In this document: in pieces, positions 52,152 to 62,259 of the stretch
How positions within the stretch are numbered: position 1 is the first letter of the stretch
Layout: each line of letters opens with the position of its first letter
DNA from: G963676655 sp963678305
GTDB taxonomy: Bacteria; Verrucomicrobiota; Lentisphaeria; Victivallales; Victivallaceae
NCBI GenBank assembly: GCA_963678305.2
Contig: CAXXVV010000003.1
Coordinates: 558,001 to 622,000, forward strand
DNA: 64,000 bases
Direction: 5' to 3'
Program-made: the position numbers and the translations under genes
Notes under the pieces: generated by a model
Told to the model about the DNA's origin: nothing
Databases searched by the model: none
What the model saw: the letters and a program-made list of their open reading frames with translations, nothing else

Positions 52152-55100
52152 TTACTCCAATTCCAAATAGGCATCATCGGTATCATCTTTCATGATCTTT
52201 TCCTCATTCAAACCGTTGTAGGACATCTTAAGAAGGTCTTTTCTTTGTTCAGGATTCAATAAGCTATTGAATTTATGAGCGGCGAAAGCTCTTATTCCGT
52301 CAAAATAAGAAACCGCCTCTGCTTTTCTGCCCAGGCTTTTAAGCATCCATCCCTGATAGAAACGGCCTACCCATAAGCCGTAATTCCAGGCTCCACTCAT
52401 TGTCCAGTCCTGAAACTGTTCTTGTTTCCGGACTCCATTCATCCATATCTCTTCCGCTTTTTTTCCGTCTCCCTTGAGTTTGTATGCCAGTCCGAGAAAA
52501 TACTCCGCCTTTAAATTATATTTTTCTTTCCAAACCCTGCCGCCAAACTGTGGCTGCGGCTCAAAACATCTATTGATATATTCTATTGCTTCATCAAGCT
52601 TCTCCTGTTCGATCAGGGTATTGGCATATCTTATGATCACATTGGAATATCTGCCGTACAGTTCCCGGGCCATATTATAAAACGAAACTTTATTTTCCAT
52701 AACATGAATAACTTTTCTAAGTTGTCCCCTGGCGATATTATGATCTATATATTTGCAAAGTAACTGAAGATTTGTAAATGTTGACTTATGTTCGAACAAT
52801 TTTTCCAGTTCCGCAAATTTTTTCAATTGTTTAAAAAGGTCCGCGAGATAAATTCTTGTAAACACATTATCAGGGTCTATTTTCAAGCTCTTTAAATAGA
52901 ATTTTTCAGCTTCGATAAAATCTTTTAAACTCTTTTCCGCGATCCGACCGGCGGTATTTAGTACGACCGGATGCTCCAATCCTTCCTCCAGAGCCCTGTT
53001 TATGTAGCGTCCTGCTTCCTTATAACGGGTTTTACCCGCAAGGACCAAGCCCGAGTAATAAAGGGCAAATTTGTTATCAGGATATGAATTCAAAGCTGCT
53101 GATAATATTTCCAGTTCTTTATCTCTAAATGGAAAAGTATAAAGAACTGAATTATCATCAATATTTTCAAGCTCAATTTTTAATCCGGACTTAACACCTG
53201 CAAAGTATTTATAAAAGGGCAGCATTCCTGTGCCTTGTGATCCTTGACACATCGATGATATTTCGTTAACCAGGTCAAGCGCATATCCGTAAAAGCCTAT
53301 TTCAGTCAGGTCTATTACAACCTGGTAACAGGTCTGAATGTCTTTGTGGAGTTGTTTAACCAGCTTGATGCCTCTGGCAGAGCGGGCAAATCCCTTTAAA
53401 GTACCCTCTTCAATAATCTGATAAGCAACCTGAATGAGAGGGTCACTTAAAAATCTTTTTTCCGCCTCTTCAAGCTCCAATATGCTTTGTTCAATATTAC
53501 CCTGGATATACATGGTTAATGCAAGGTAAATTCTTGCCTTGGTATGGTTTGCGCCATTATCCAAAGAGCTCCTGAACATTTTTACCGCCAGATATTTGTC
53601 GTTCTGCAGGAACGCTATTATCCCTAGATACATGAATGATGCAGCCCTGAAGTTAAACTTAACGGCGTCTGAAAATAATAAAAATGCCGAGGCAAATTCA
53701 CCTTTGCGAAATGCATTCAGCCCAAGATAATAATATGTTTCTCCATCACAGAAATTTCTTTGCAACGAATTCCTGAGGCAGATGTTGGAATCATCAATAA
53801 GACCTTTTTCATGCAGGGATATCCCCTTTACCTTCAATGCTTCCGCATGCCACGGGTCTTTGTTTAAAACCTCCTCGAGTAAGTCATCACAGCAAGCAAA
53901 CTTAGGTTGAGGGAATCGTCGCGCCCTCAACCGCAGTTCCGACATGAGAAAATCAGTTGTTCTATCTTGTTTTACTTCAGAGGTATCGGCAATTATATCT
54001 ATATATTTGTCTTTGATTGTTTCTTTTGAAACCTTATATTCAAGTATTTTTCTATGATCATCCGAGTTGAATTCCAAAATGATATTTTGCCTTGAACTAT
54101 AATCTTTTCCAATGGGGATATCTAATTGCTGGACCTTGCCCGGGACAGGAGAAAGTCTTTTTTCCGCAAGGCAGCTGTCTTCATTAAACACACTTATTTT
54201 GATATTACCAAGTGAAACTGCAGTCTGAACTTTCAGCTCCAGAACACCATTATCATTAATATCAGCCGATATTGCCAATCCTCCAGCGGCATCACTTATA
54301 GTACCAAGATTACCTACCGGGAACCACATTTCCTCCCATTGGACTGTTGCTGCCGGTTCCAATATTTCAAATATCTCCTGATCCTCGTCTCTGCCGGATT
54401 GAAACTCCATGAATCTGCTGCCGTCACCAAAAAGTCGCGCTCTATGCGCGGCGTTAGCGCTCTTTCCCCAGGCCCAATATTTTTTACCTTTTGCAGAGCC
54501 CGGAGGAGCCCAGTGCACTAGACCATAATTATCTTTGTGGTCATAGTAAGCAAAAAAACCATCTTTAACGTCTTTGGGTTCGAATCCAGCAGTATTAGGA
54601 ATCTCAGCCGGAAACCTCATGTCGATACCGTCATAAAGCGGCCAGCTCATAACTTGAAACTCTCCGCCATGTTCCCAGGCTTCTTTTTCCCTGAAAATAA
54701 ATTCAATGTTCTTATTCTCCAGAGACACTCCCGCGTTAGACCAGTACCTGAAGCGTCCATTGGTATCGGACTGATTATGAATAGTAACTTTTTGAAATAA
54801 TGCTGCAACTCCTGGTTTCAAGGTAAACTGCATAGACCACCGCATTGAGTATCTGAGATCAAGTTCTCCAACAATCACGGTTTTGCTGCCATCGGCATTC
54901 TCACAGGTGGAAAATTCTCTTTTCCTTGAATTCGTCAGAGAATGATGATCAGGAATACTCAATTCCATTCCCACTCCGACGTAAGTACCTCCGGCAGTAC
55001 CAGGCAGAAAGGCCATATTTATAAAATCCGGTTTATGAATAAGTTCTTTTTCATTGACCTTGTCATAGATCGAATATATTCTTGAGCCCAGCTCCGGAAG

Positions 55101-55304
55101 AATAATCACTTTCAAATACTGGTTCTCAAGGTTTAAAGTGATATATTCAACATCCTCCTTAATCTTATCCGCCATTTGAAAGGCATACGGGTAAGGATAA
55201 GGGTGATAACTCTCATGAGTTTCAAAAACAGGGTTGGGATTCAAGGGCCCTAGTTTCAGGGTCAATATCGAAATCCTTTCCTCCCAAAGTTTTACATAAT
55301 CCAT
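52152..55304 (-). CDS. DUF5107 domain protein with TPR repeats
   Basis: A 1050-residue protein. The N-terminal region (about 15-330) resembles DUF5107, a galactose-mutarotase-like beta-sandwich (LENQYLKVIILPELGSRIYSIYDK, GTAGGTYVGVGMELS). Residues 470-1000 are tetratricopeptide repeats (ETYYYLGLNAFRKGEFASAF, AEKFYLKSLKIDPDNVFTRIYL). The ATG at 55302-55304 is chosen because GGAGG lies eight bases upstream; a TTG five codons earlier overlaps that site. No signal peptide is seen. DUF5107-TPR proteins often accompany glycoside-hydrolase loci, and a carbohydrate-binding or processing role is inferred. It is the last gene of the locus, 24 bases after the transporter stop. Confidence 0.8.
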   Translation of the reverse strand: MDYVKLWEERISILTLKLGPLNPNPVFETHESYHPYPYPYAFQMADKIKEDVEYITLNLENQYLKVIILPELGSRIYSIYDKVNEKELIHKPDFINMAFLPGTAGGTYVGVGMELSIPDHHSLTNSRKREFSTCENADGSKTVIVGELDLRYSMRWSMQFTLKPGVAALFQKVTIHNQSDTNGRFRYWSNAGVSLENKNIEFIFREKEAWEHGGEFQVMSWPLYDGIDMRFPAEIPNTAGFEPKDVKDGFFAYYDHKDNYGLVHWAPPGSAKGKKYWAWGKSANAAHRARLFGDGSRFMEFQSGRDEDQEIFEILEPAATVQWEEMWFPVGNLGTISDAAGGLAISADINDNGVLELKVQTAVSLGNIKISVFNEDSCLAEKRLSPVPGKVQQLDIPIGKDYSSRQNIILEFNSDDHRKILEYKVSKETIKDKYIDIIADTSEVKQDRTTDFLMSELRLRARRFPQPKFACCDDLLEEVLNKDPWHAEALKVKGISLHEKGLIDDSNICLRNSLQRNFCDGETYYYLGLNAFRKGEFASAFLLFSDAVKFNFRAASFMYLGIIAFLQNDKYLAVKMFRSSLDNGANHTKARIYLALTMYIQGNIEQSILELEEAEKRFLSDPLIQVAYQIIEEGTLKGFARSARGIKLVKQLHKDIQTCYQVVIDLTEIGFYGYALDLVNEISSMCQGSQGTGMLPFYKYFAGVKSGLKIELENIDDNSVLYTFPFRDKELEILSAALNSYPDNKFALYYSGLVLAGKTRYKEAGRYINRALEEGLEHPVVLNTAGRIAEKSLKDFIEAEKFYLKSLKIDPDNVFTRIYLADLFKQLKKFAELEKLFEHKSTFTNLQLLCKYIDHNIARGQLRKVIHVMENKVSFYNMARELYGRYSNVIIRYANTLIEQEKLDEAIEYINRCFEPQPQFGGRVWKEKYNLKAEYFLGLAYKLKGDGKKAEEIWMNGVRKQEQFQDWTMSGAWNYGLWVGRFYQGWMLKSLGRKAEAVSYFDGIRAFAAHKFNSLLNPEQRKDLLKMSYNGLNEEKIMKDDTDDAYLELE

Positions 55305-55328
55305 TAGAAAAACCTCCAATTCTATAAT

Positions 55329-56774
55329 TCATTCAACAGGAGCAATATAAGCCTTCTGCCCGCCGTACCTTTTCCATCCGGTATAGACAAAAAATATTGC
55401 GATCAGGGCAATAGATGTAAAAATCGCATCCCAGACAAAAATAAATCTATAATCTCCTATCCAATCTATCATCAAACCTCCTCCATAATTTGCGACAATC
55501 AATACAAATGCCTGAAACATAGCCTGCGCCGAGCAAAATTGGCCCCAGCGTTCCTTGGGAAGTAATGCTACATAAAGTGGAAGATTGCTGGCAGATTGAA
55601 TAGCGTATACAACCGCCAATGACATTGAGAATATAAAAAATGTTTGGTAATCATTAATCATAAAATATCCCAGAATATTGGTTATCACAACCAGTACAAC
55701 CCCTGATATATAAATCCGGATCGGATGCAGCTTGTCAATCAGAAATCCCAGCGGCACATACAGTATAAGGCCAAGCAGCATTCCCCAGCCCATTATCCTG
55801 CCGTACTGGTCAAGAGTCATCGAGAGGTTTTCCCGGGCGAAGAATATATTAAACATAGTCCTGCAAACGACTGATGCCGCATTAAGAGAGGTTCCCAAAA
55901 AAAACCATCTGTAATACGGGTTTGAAAAACATTCCTTAAAATAAAGCTTTATGCTGCTGAATAAACTTGTTCTCTCCCGGTCATCACTGGGGGGGGGATA
56001 GTCTCCTTCTTTAACCCGGAAACACATAAGCATAAATGAAATAAAATAGATAACCGCGATTCCGGTAAATATCCAGGGAAGGCAAGTGTCCGCAAGGCCT
56101 ATTATATATCTGGAAAATACAAATCCGGCAGCCGCTCCTACCACTCTGAAAAAAGCCATGAACCGTCCTATATATGCTTCCGGGACAACATCAGCGAACA
56201 GGTAATAGAACACTGCCGCGACAAAGGTATTAAACGCCTGAAAGGCAACGCACAAAATGGCAACAAATATCAAGCCCAGGACCGCCGGGGAAAGGTTTGA
56301 GGCAAGGAAAGGCTGTATTTTTTCAGCCAGCAAAGGAGCCCAGCCGATACCAATCATACATATTGTAACAAACGGAGAGGCAAAAAATATGTATGGAATA
56401 CGTCTGCCCCATCGTGTCCGAGTCCGGTCGCTTCTGAAACTTATTATCGGGTTTAAAACCATGTTTATGCCGGCCGGCACACTGCCTACTAGCAGTCCTA
56501 CTATGGCATTTGAAGCATCAAGGTTTTTTAATGTCAGAGGGAGTAGTTGGGGGATCAACCGCTCCATAAGAGAAAAACAGAAATCCCCCCATAACATCCA
56601 TGCAAAAAGGCTCACAAGCCCCATTCTAGTATAAGTCAATGTTCCGACTGAAAGTCTTTTTTGTTCCTCTGCTCTTTTGTCTCCAGCTTGTTTATCCTCC
56701 AATAGATGGGGATTAATCGGGTCAATGGCAACGGCTTCCTCGTCCGTTCCATATTCCCAGTCATTTTCGCTCAT
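55329..56774 (-). CDS. MFS sugar transporter (SLC45/GPH-like)
   Basis: A 481-residue inner-membrane protein with 12 predicted helices and a long hydrophilic N-terminus (about 50 residues). The loop between helices 2 and 3 contains FRSDRTRTRWGRRIPYIF, the signature of SLC45/GPH-type sugar-cation symporters. It probably imports the oligosaccharides freed by the secreted enzymes encoded just upstream. An AAGGT ribosome site precedes the ATG. Spacing to the neighbours is 30 bases (upstream) and 24 bases (downstream), so it is within one operon. Confidence 0.9.
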   Translation of the reverse strand: MSENDWEYGTDEEAVAIDPINPHLLEDKQAGDKRAEEQKRLSVGTLTYTRMGLVSLFAWMLWGDFCFSLMERLIPQLLPLTLKNLDASNAIVGLLVGSVPAGINMVLNPIISFRSDRTRTRWGRRIPYIFFASPFVTICMIGIGWAPLLAEKIQPFLASNLSPAVLGLIFVAILCVAFQAFNTFVAAVFYYLFADVVPEAYIGRFMAFFRVVGAAAGFVFSRYIIGLADTCLPWIFTGIAVIYFISFMLMCFRVKEGDYPPPSDDRERTSLFSSIKLYFKECFSNPYYRWFFLGTSLNAASVVCRTMFNIFFARENLSMTLDQYGRIMGWGMLLGLILYVPLGFLIDKLHPIRIYISGVVLVVITNILGYFMINDYQTFFIFSMSLAVVYAIQSASNLPLYVALLPKERWGQFCSAQAMFQAFVLIVANYGGGLMIDWIGDYRFIFVWDAIFTSIALIAIFFVYTGWKRYGGQKAYIAPVE

Positions 56775-56804
56775 ATTTTATTACCTTTTTGGAATATTTT
56801 ACAA

Positions 56805-59800
56805 TTATTTTTTATCGAGGAATACACTGACAGGATTCTGTGAAACAATCACTTGTTTTTTTGCATTTGCAACAATTTTTCCATTTCGATAAATTCTTGC
56901 ATGAAGTGAATATATTCCGTCCTTGAGTCCTTTTGTACTAAAAGAACCTGAAGCTTTTCTACCAGATACTGTGATGAGTTTCTTTGATATCACCCGGCCA
57001 TTCTTCTCAAGCGTGATGCTGACCGGGCTTGATTTCCGGGTTTTCTCAACCCGCCAGTTGATTTCCTCTCCCGTATAGTAATCTTCCAGTCCGGTCATGA
57101 TTTTAAGTGGAGAATCCGGATATACCTGTATAGAGAAATCATCAAAATAAAGTTTTGTTTTTGCTCTGATCTTATCATCTTGCGGAATCTCGGCGAATAC
57201 GTGGATGTCTACTTTTCTGGCCTCTCCTGCAATATTTTTTTCAATCATGAATGTATTCCAAACAACAGTATCCTGGTATTTATCCTTGCACAAAGTACCA
57301 TCAATACCGGTTTTAGTATATTCCCTCAATTTGATTCCCGGAAGAACCATCCCGCTGGGATCAGTTGTCATAATCTTCGCCTGGACCCTTATTGTCCGTC
57401 CGCGTATCTTCTTTAAAATTTGCGGGGGGATATCCACATTCATCAAAAGGTACCTCTTTCCTTTTGCCGCAAAATATCCTTTTCCATCCGACTCCGAAAA
57501 ATCAAATTTCAAAGAATATTTTCCTGAATAAGCTTTTTCAGCCGTGACTTTTATTGCTCCCACCGGAGGTACTGATCTTTTCGCGAATTGATCGTTAATG
57601 GTAAAAGGGGCCTTAGGGAAACCATTCTCTACAGGGCCTTTCTCAAAAGATCCATTTGGCAGGAGATTATCACTTAACGATCCAATGTCCTTTTTCACGG
57701 AATCAAGAATCAGAGCCGGAATATCTGCCGTTTTATCTTGCAGCCTGATTATTTCACGAGCTATTCTCCATCTCAAACGTTGAAATTGTCTTGAGTCTTC
57801 TATTTCAGGCGCATCCCCGCTAAGAATATTTTTCAATAATTTTTTTGCGTTTCTCGTATCTTCTTTACTATTCTTGACAGCGTTTTTCAGAGTTTCCACA
57901 TAACGACAATCATCAATTCCCTCCCGGCATATTTCCCAATAAATTGACGGCTGGGGCTTATATAGTCCGGGCAGCAGGACCGCCCAGTCGGTATGGCAGT
58001 GGTCAAGGTCATTTTCCGGGTTTGATGCCCAATCGGTCAGACCCCAGGCGCTGGAAACTGTATACCCGGAACGCAAAAACTTGAAGCCTGTCCAAGCTCG
58101 GGTTATCCTGGGGTCTCTACCATAAAATATTTCGTTATTATAAAACATCTTGAGCCCGGAGTTTTTGTCTTTATTTTTGCCGCTCAGGTCGGCATGTCTG
58201 AACGAATATATAGAAAGATCAATACGCTTTTTGCCTAAACGCTGAATATCTTTGGGCATGACGGTTGCGGCAGTTTTGCATCCTTTGACTTCATGGACCA
58301 TATCCAGTACCTGTTCTGCAAACCTGTAGCGATTTAGTGTCTTCAAATTGCCGGGTTCATCAATCGGAAAATAATAAAACTTTTCCCAATTATATTCTTT
58401 CCGAATCCGTTCCAACTGTTTAACAAGAGCGATTATCGCCTTCTTCGCCTTACTGCTAAAATAAACACTGTCCTCCGGAATCTTTTTATCCGCAAACCTT
58501 TGCTGCAAATCACGGATGTTGTGTTCTAAATCCACTACTGCCATCTTATTTTCGAATCCGGGTTGATTCAAATATTTCATAGTATTAATGAACAGGGAAA
58601 GGTCAAAAGGGTGATCTCTCTCAAGGCTTCCTGTCTGTTTCAGACAGTATGGTCTGAGCGGTATGATAAACATGTTGAACCCATGTTCCAGATAATCAGA
58701 TACTTCAGCTTTTGCCATTTTATCTATCTCTGAAGAAATATTTCTCCCTCTTGACGCGGGGCCTCTAAGAAAATAAAAAGGAGGAAATCCCGAAAGCCAG
58801 GTACTCCATCCTTTTTCTTTGACATTATTCAGCTTAAACGGCAAAACCAACAAATTCACTTTCAGTTGTTTTGCAACCGCATTTTCCGGTTTTATTTTGA
58901 TATAAGCACTATATACCCCCGGCAATGTGTTTTCCGGAACTCTTAAAGTAAGCCACCATTGTTTTGATTCTCTTTGCGGAACGTCTCTATTGCGTCTGCG
59001 ATTTTCAACCAGCATCTTAGGACCAATATGATATTTCCCTGACGTTCCGACATAATTCTCCCGTATTGCCTGACATTTAACAATATTTACATTTATATTT
59101 GAACTCTCGATAGAGTTTCCGGCACGGTCTTTGAAATCAGAAACAGTCACATCCACATTTTTCAGCTTTTTGAAAGCATAAATGCAGAAAGTGGCCGGCT
59201 CGATTTCTCCTTGAGCTGCAAATATATTCAAATCATTACCAACGTTACATCTTTCAGGAGCGTCATCGGGAAAGATTAAATTCATATAATCTTTGTTGTA
59301 TATAACATATCCAGTTTCTTTTTCTTTATTTGTAAACTTGAATATGTCCTTGTTGACCGTTTTTTCCGTTTTGTGCCAAAGTTGTGCATCTTCATCGGGG
59401 AACATAAAAATATTCTTCTCCAGATCTGCAACCGCACGTTCCATTTCTTTGCCTTTGCCGATTACTATTGCATTAACCAGCCAGCCATGCTTTCCTTTAA
59501 AAACTATATCAAGCCTGTTCTTTTTAACATCAACCTGAAAAGTCTCAAAAAAAACAAAACGCCGCCGCGGCAATTTAACATCCAGCTTTTTGACGCCGTT
59601 TGCCCATACCTCAAAAAAGGGCGGAGCCCAGTCCCGGTCTGATGCTACCACAAGTACCGTATAAACGCCATTCTCAATATCAGTTGAAAATGTATTATTC
59701 TCACTTCCTTCAACAAAATCACAAGTCACATCCGTGGTCCTGCGATAACTGCCGGCGTTTTTCCATGCAAACTCTCCAGGCGTGCGCTTTTCTCCTCCAC

Positions 59801-60002
59801 GATATAAACTCTTCAGTTGATTATTATGACGGAATCCTGCGCTTTTGCCAGTTTCGTATAGCGTCTGCGCCGTTATTCTGGAAAAACCATTTTGCACGCT
59901 GGATTTTTCTGTTCCAAAGTCATAACTGACTACTTTTCCTTCCACTGAAAGAAAAGTGATCATGATAAAAACCCCAATAATTATCTTTATACTATATTTC
60001 AT
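56805..60002 (-). CDS. Secreted DUF4091-like glycan-active protein
   Basis: A 1065-residue protein. The ATG at 60000-60002 gives a normal signal peptide (MKYSIKIIIGVFIMITFLSVEG); the frame extends a further 24 codons over the preceding gene's end. Residues 25-190 form a malectin/CBM35-like domain (SYDFGTEKSSVQNGFSRITA). A beta-sandwich (PENTLPGVYSAYIKIKPENA) and a TIM-barrel-like region follow. Its end, WEICREGIDDCRYVETLK near residue 690, is typical of DUF4091. Two further beta-sandwich modules lie at the C-terminus (PNGSFEKGPVENGFP onward). It is likely an extracellular polysaccharide-active protein of uncertain activity. It begins eight bases after the stop of the upstream hydrolase. Confidence 0.78.
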   Translation of the reverse strand: MKYSIKIIIGVFIMITFLSVEGKVVSYDFGTEKSSVQNGFSRITAQTLYETGKSAGFRHNNQLKSLYRGGEKRTPGEFAWKNAGSYRRTTDVTCDFVEGSENNTFSTDIENGVYTVLVVASDRDWAPPFFEVWANGVKKLDVKLPRRRFVFFETFQVDVKKNRLDIVFKGKHGWLVNAIVIGKGKEMERAVADLEKNIFMFPDEDAQLWHKTEKTVNKDIFKFTNKEKETGYVIYNKDYMNLIFPDDAPERCNVGNDLNIFAAQGEIEPATFCIYAFKKLKNVDVTVSDFKDRAGNSIESSNINVNIVKCQAIRENYVGTSGKYHIGPKMLVENRRRNRDVPQRESKQWWLTLRVPENTLPGVYSAYIKIKPENAVAKQLKVNLLVLPFKLNNVKEKGWSTWLSGFPPFYFLRGPASRGRNISSEIDKMAKAEVSDYLEHGFNMFIIPLRPYCLKQTGSLERDHPFDLSLFINTMKYLNQPGFENKMAVVDLEHNIRDLQQRFADKKIPEDSVYFSSKAKKAIIALVKQLERIRKEYNWEKFYYFPIDEPGNLKTLNRYRFAEQVLDMVHEVKGCKTAATVMPKDIQRLGKKRIDLSIYSFRHADLSGKNKDKNSGLKMFYNNEIFYGRDPRITRAWTGFKFLRSGYTVSSAWGLTDWASNPENDLDHCHTDWAVLLPGLYKPQPSIYWEICREGIDDCRYVETLKNAVKNSKEDTRNAKKLLKNILSGDAPEIEDSRQFQRLRWRIAREIIRLQDKTADIPALILDSVKKDIGSLSDNLLPNGSFEKGPVENGFPKAPFTINDQFAKRSVPPVGAIKVTAEKAYSGKYSLKFDFSESDGKGYFAAKGKRYLLMNVDIPPQILKKIRGRTIRVQAKIMTTDPSGMVLPGIKLREYTKTGIDGTLCKDKYQDTVVWNTFMIEKNIAGEARKVDIHVFAEIPQDDKIRAKTKLYFDDFSIQVYPDSPLKIMTGLEDYYTGEEINWRVEKTRKSSPVSITLEKNGRVISKKLITVSGRKASGSFSTKGLKDGIYSLHARIYRNGKIVANAKKQVIVSQNPVSVFLDKK

Positions 60003-60009
60003 ACTGTTT

Positions 60010-62259
60010 TTAATATGCTTTTTTTCCGACATTGTCGATGTTCGTTTTAAATCCGGGTCCGCCGCCGGCGACATAACCGTGACTCGCTCCCGACTTGTCA
60101 GGAGTTATCCAGAAGGAAAAAATTTTGCCTTTTTTCAGATAAAACTTTAATTTTGCGTTTTTTCTTGAACCAAGCTCCAGCTTGTTCCCGTTTTTCCAGG
60201 CCACTTGAATAATTGTACTGTCTTTTCGAATTGGAATACAATTTTCTTTACTGTAAGGTGCAATAACATTGCCTTTTTCATCAAGCAGTTCCACTCTTAA
60301 CTCACCTTCTTTTGTATTCACATTGACAAACAGGTATTTACCGTTAAAAGAAAGAGTTCTGGTTGTCAGTTCTCCTGCCTCATTTCCCGCGTCAAGCGAA
60401 GCAAACCCATCCCGTCTCAAAAAAGCAAGCCCGGTACTTGTTGATATTCCCTGGCATTCCGGAGTTGGAGACTTGCGCCCGCTGACATAAAAGTAAAGTT
60501 TATCCTTTACAACCAGGCAAACTCCGCCAACTGACTGCACGTTCCCGTGGTTCCAGGCCGTTTTACTTTCCGATACCGGCAGGAACGCTTTTCTTTCCGG
60601 CCGGTACCAATGGAATCCGTCCCGGCTGAAACCAACGCACAGTTCATTTATTTTTGCCCGCCTTTCTTTATCGTCCCTCACTTTTCTGTGAATAGCAAAC
60701 AAGCCAAGCATGATACTCTCGTAACCTACTGCATCAAGGTTATAAAGTTCACAAGGATATGCGGCCCTGCTTTTATCCAGGTCATCCGCCCCAACCCATA
60801 ATGGTGGCTGACGATATCCCCAGGGCAAGTTTTTTATCATATCCGGACTTTCCCAGTAACGGCGAATCCGCATAGCTTTAGGAAACCTGTCGAAAGGCTC
60901 ATACGCCCGAACGCTAAACACCCATCTCTTTCTGAACGGGTTATAGAAAAATGAATTACGGTCTCCAGTCGGTCCGGTCCGGGAAACTGGGTTATTCCAA
61001 TGTATTCCGTCAGGAGAAAACGCCACGACCATTGCGCAAAGTGAGCCGTCCCAGGCCTGACCTTTCCTGATTAAATCCTTGCCTGAATTATTATAAATCA
61101 ATTTGAAGCGGCGTTGAGGATCTTTGGCCTCCAGATCCATCCATACAGTCAAAGCCGGACTTTTATAAACAACATTGGTTCCGGGTTCTATATCAAGCTC
61201 AGGCCTCACCCAGTTTATGCCATCCTGTGAATAAGCAAAGCAAGTCCTCATAACGGTATATCCCGCGGTGTACCACATCTCAAAGCGTTTATTATCCGGA
61301 TTATACCATATGCCACCGCTAAAGGGTGCAGCCATAGGTCCAGCTTTCATGTGTTTCCAGGTTCCTGTTTCCAGTTTTGTCTCAGGCTTTAAAACGGGAT
61401 TTTGCTTATAGTATTGAGGAGAATAATATGTCCGTTTTAAGTTCGTTTGCTCGACCAGGAAATCATCAACGAATAATTGTCTGCCTACATTAACCGGAAT
61501 AACTTTAGGAGGATTTGCCAAATACGGAACCGGCATGGGGTTGCACTTTAACTCGTATTTCCGGGGCGGCCAATAATCACCCAAAGCAATCCCATTATAC
61601 AATGTTTCGCCTCCGGGAAGTTTGCGCCATGCTTCTTCATTCTTTTTAAAATCGATTTTTTTATTTAGACTGGCGTTTTTTTCAGGGTTTTTCAAAACCA
61701 GTTCCAGGCAATCAGCATACAGGGTTATCGTGTCCCCGTCAGCATACTTTCTCTCGACAACATATATATTTATATTTGTTATTTTTCCTTTCAAACCTTT
61801 AAGCGGCACCTTGACATGATTCCACTGTTTGTTTACCAGTCCGGGCAAAGAAGTTGAAATACTTTTTTTTGAGACGTCTGACATCGCATAGATGCTGATA
61901 TTGATTTTTTTATGTTCTTTGCCGGCCGGCATCTCTGGATAAAGCCACAACTGCACAAAGTCACCATCAAGTAATTTTACATCGGATGTCACACTAAGAG
62001 ATACGCCCGGCCAACCGACAGGATGGTTTGCCATTCTCCCTTTTGAATGATCAACCTTAAAAACTACTTTTAACGCTGAATTGCCGGTCTTTACCTTGTC
62101 TGCCTGAATGCTTACTTTCGCTTCAGGAGCATAAGAGCGCCAGTGCTTTTGTTGCTCCATGTCACTGAGAATAATATTTTTGGCGGCAAAAGATTTTTGC
62201 GGAGCTGATACAGCACATATCACAAATAAATAATTAAATATAAGAGATGTTTTTATCAT
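60010..62259 (-). CDS. Secreted beta-propeller hydrolase, GH32/GH43-like
   Basis: A 749-residue protein with a signal peptide (MIKTSLIFNYLFVICAVSAPQKSFAA), a CBM-like beta-sandwich (about 28-190, ILSDMEQQKHWRSYAPE) and a five-bladed beta-propeller (about 250-610). Blade motifs include QLFVDDFLVEQ, GGIWYNPDNKRFEMWYTAGY, FAYSQDGINWVRP and ELCVGFSRDGFHWYRP. This is the style of GH32 or GH43/GH130-related enzymes. The catalytic acids are not assigned with confidence. A C-terminal beta-sandwich follows. It is the first gene of a four-gene operon with the DUF4091-like protein, the transporter and the DUF5107-TPR protein. Confidence 0.8.
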   Translation of the reverse strand: MIKTSLIFNYLFVICAVSAPQKSFAAKNIILSDMEQQKHWRSYAPEAKVSIQADKVKTGNSALKVVFKVDHSKGRMANHPVGWPGVSLSVTSDVKLLDGDFVQLWLYPEMPAGKEHKKINISIYAMSDVSKKSISTSLPGLVNKQWNHVKVPLKGLKGKITNINIYVVERKYADGDTITLYADCLELVLKNPEKNASLNKKIDFKKNEEAWRKLPGGETLYNGIALGDYWPPRKYELKCNPMPVPYLANPPKVIPVNVGRQLFVDDFLVEQTNLKRTYYSPQYYKQNPVLKPETKLETGTWKHMKAGPMAAPFSGGIWYNPDNKRFEMWYTAGYTVMRTCFAYSQDGINWVRPELDIEPGTNVVYKSPALTVWMDLEAKDPQRRFKLIYNNSGKDLIRKGQAWDGSLCAMVVAFSPDGIHWNNPVSRTGPTGDRNSFFYNPFRKRWVFSVRAYEPFDRFPKAMRIRRYWESPDMIKNLPWGYRQPPLWVGADDLDKSRAAYPCELYNLDAVGYESIMLGLFAIHRKVRDDKERRAKINELCVGFSRDGFHWYRPERKAFLPVSESKTAWNHGNVQSVGGVCLVVKDKLYFYVSGRKSPTPECQGISTSTGLAFLRRDGFASLDAGNEAGELTTRTLSFNGKYLFVNVNTKEGELRVELLDEKGNVIAPYSKENCIPIRKDSTIIQVAWKNGNKLELGSRKNAKLKFYLKKGKIFSFWITPDKSGASHGYVAGGGPGFKTNIDNVGKKAY

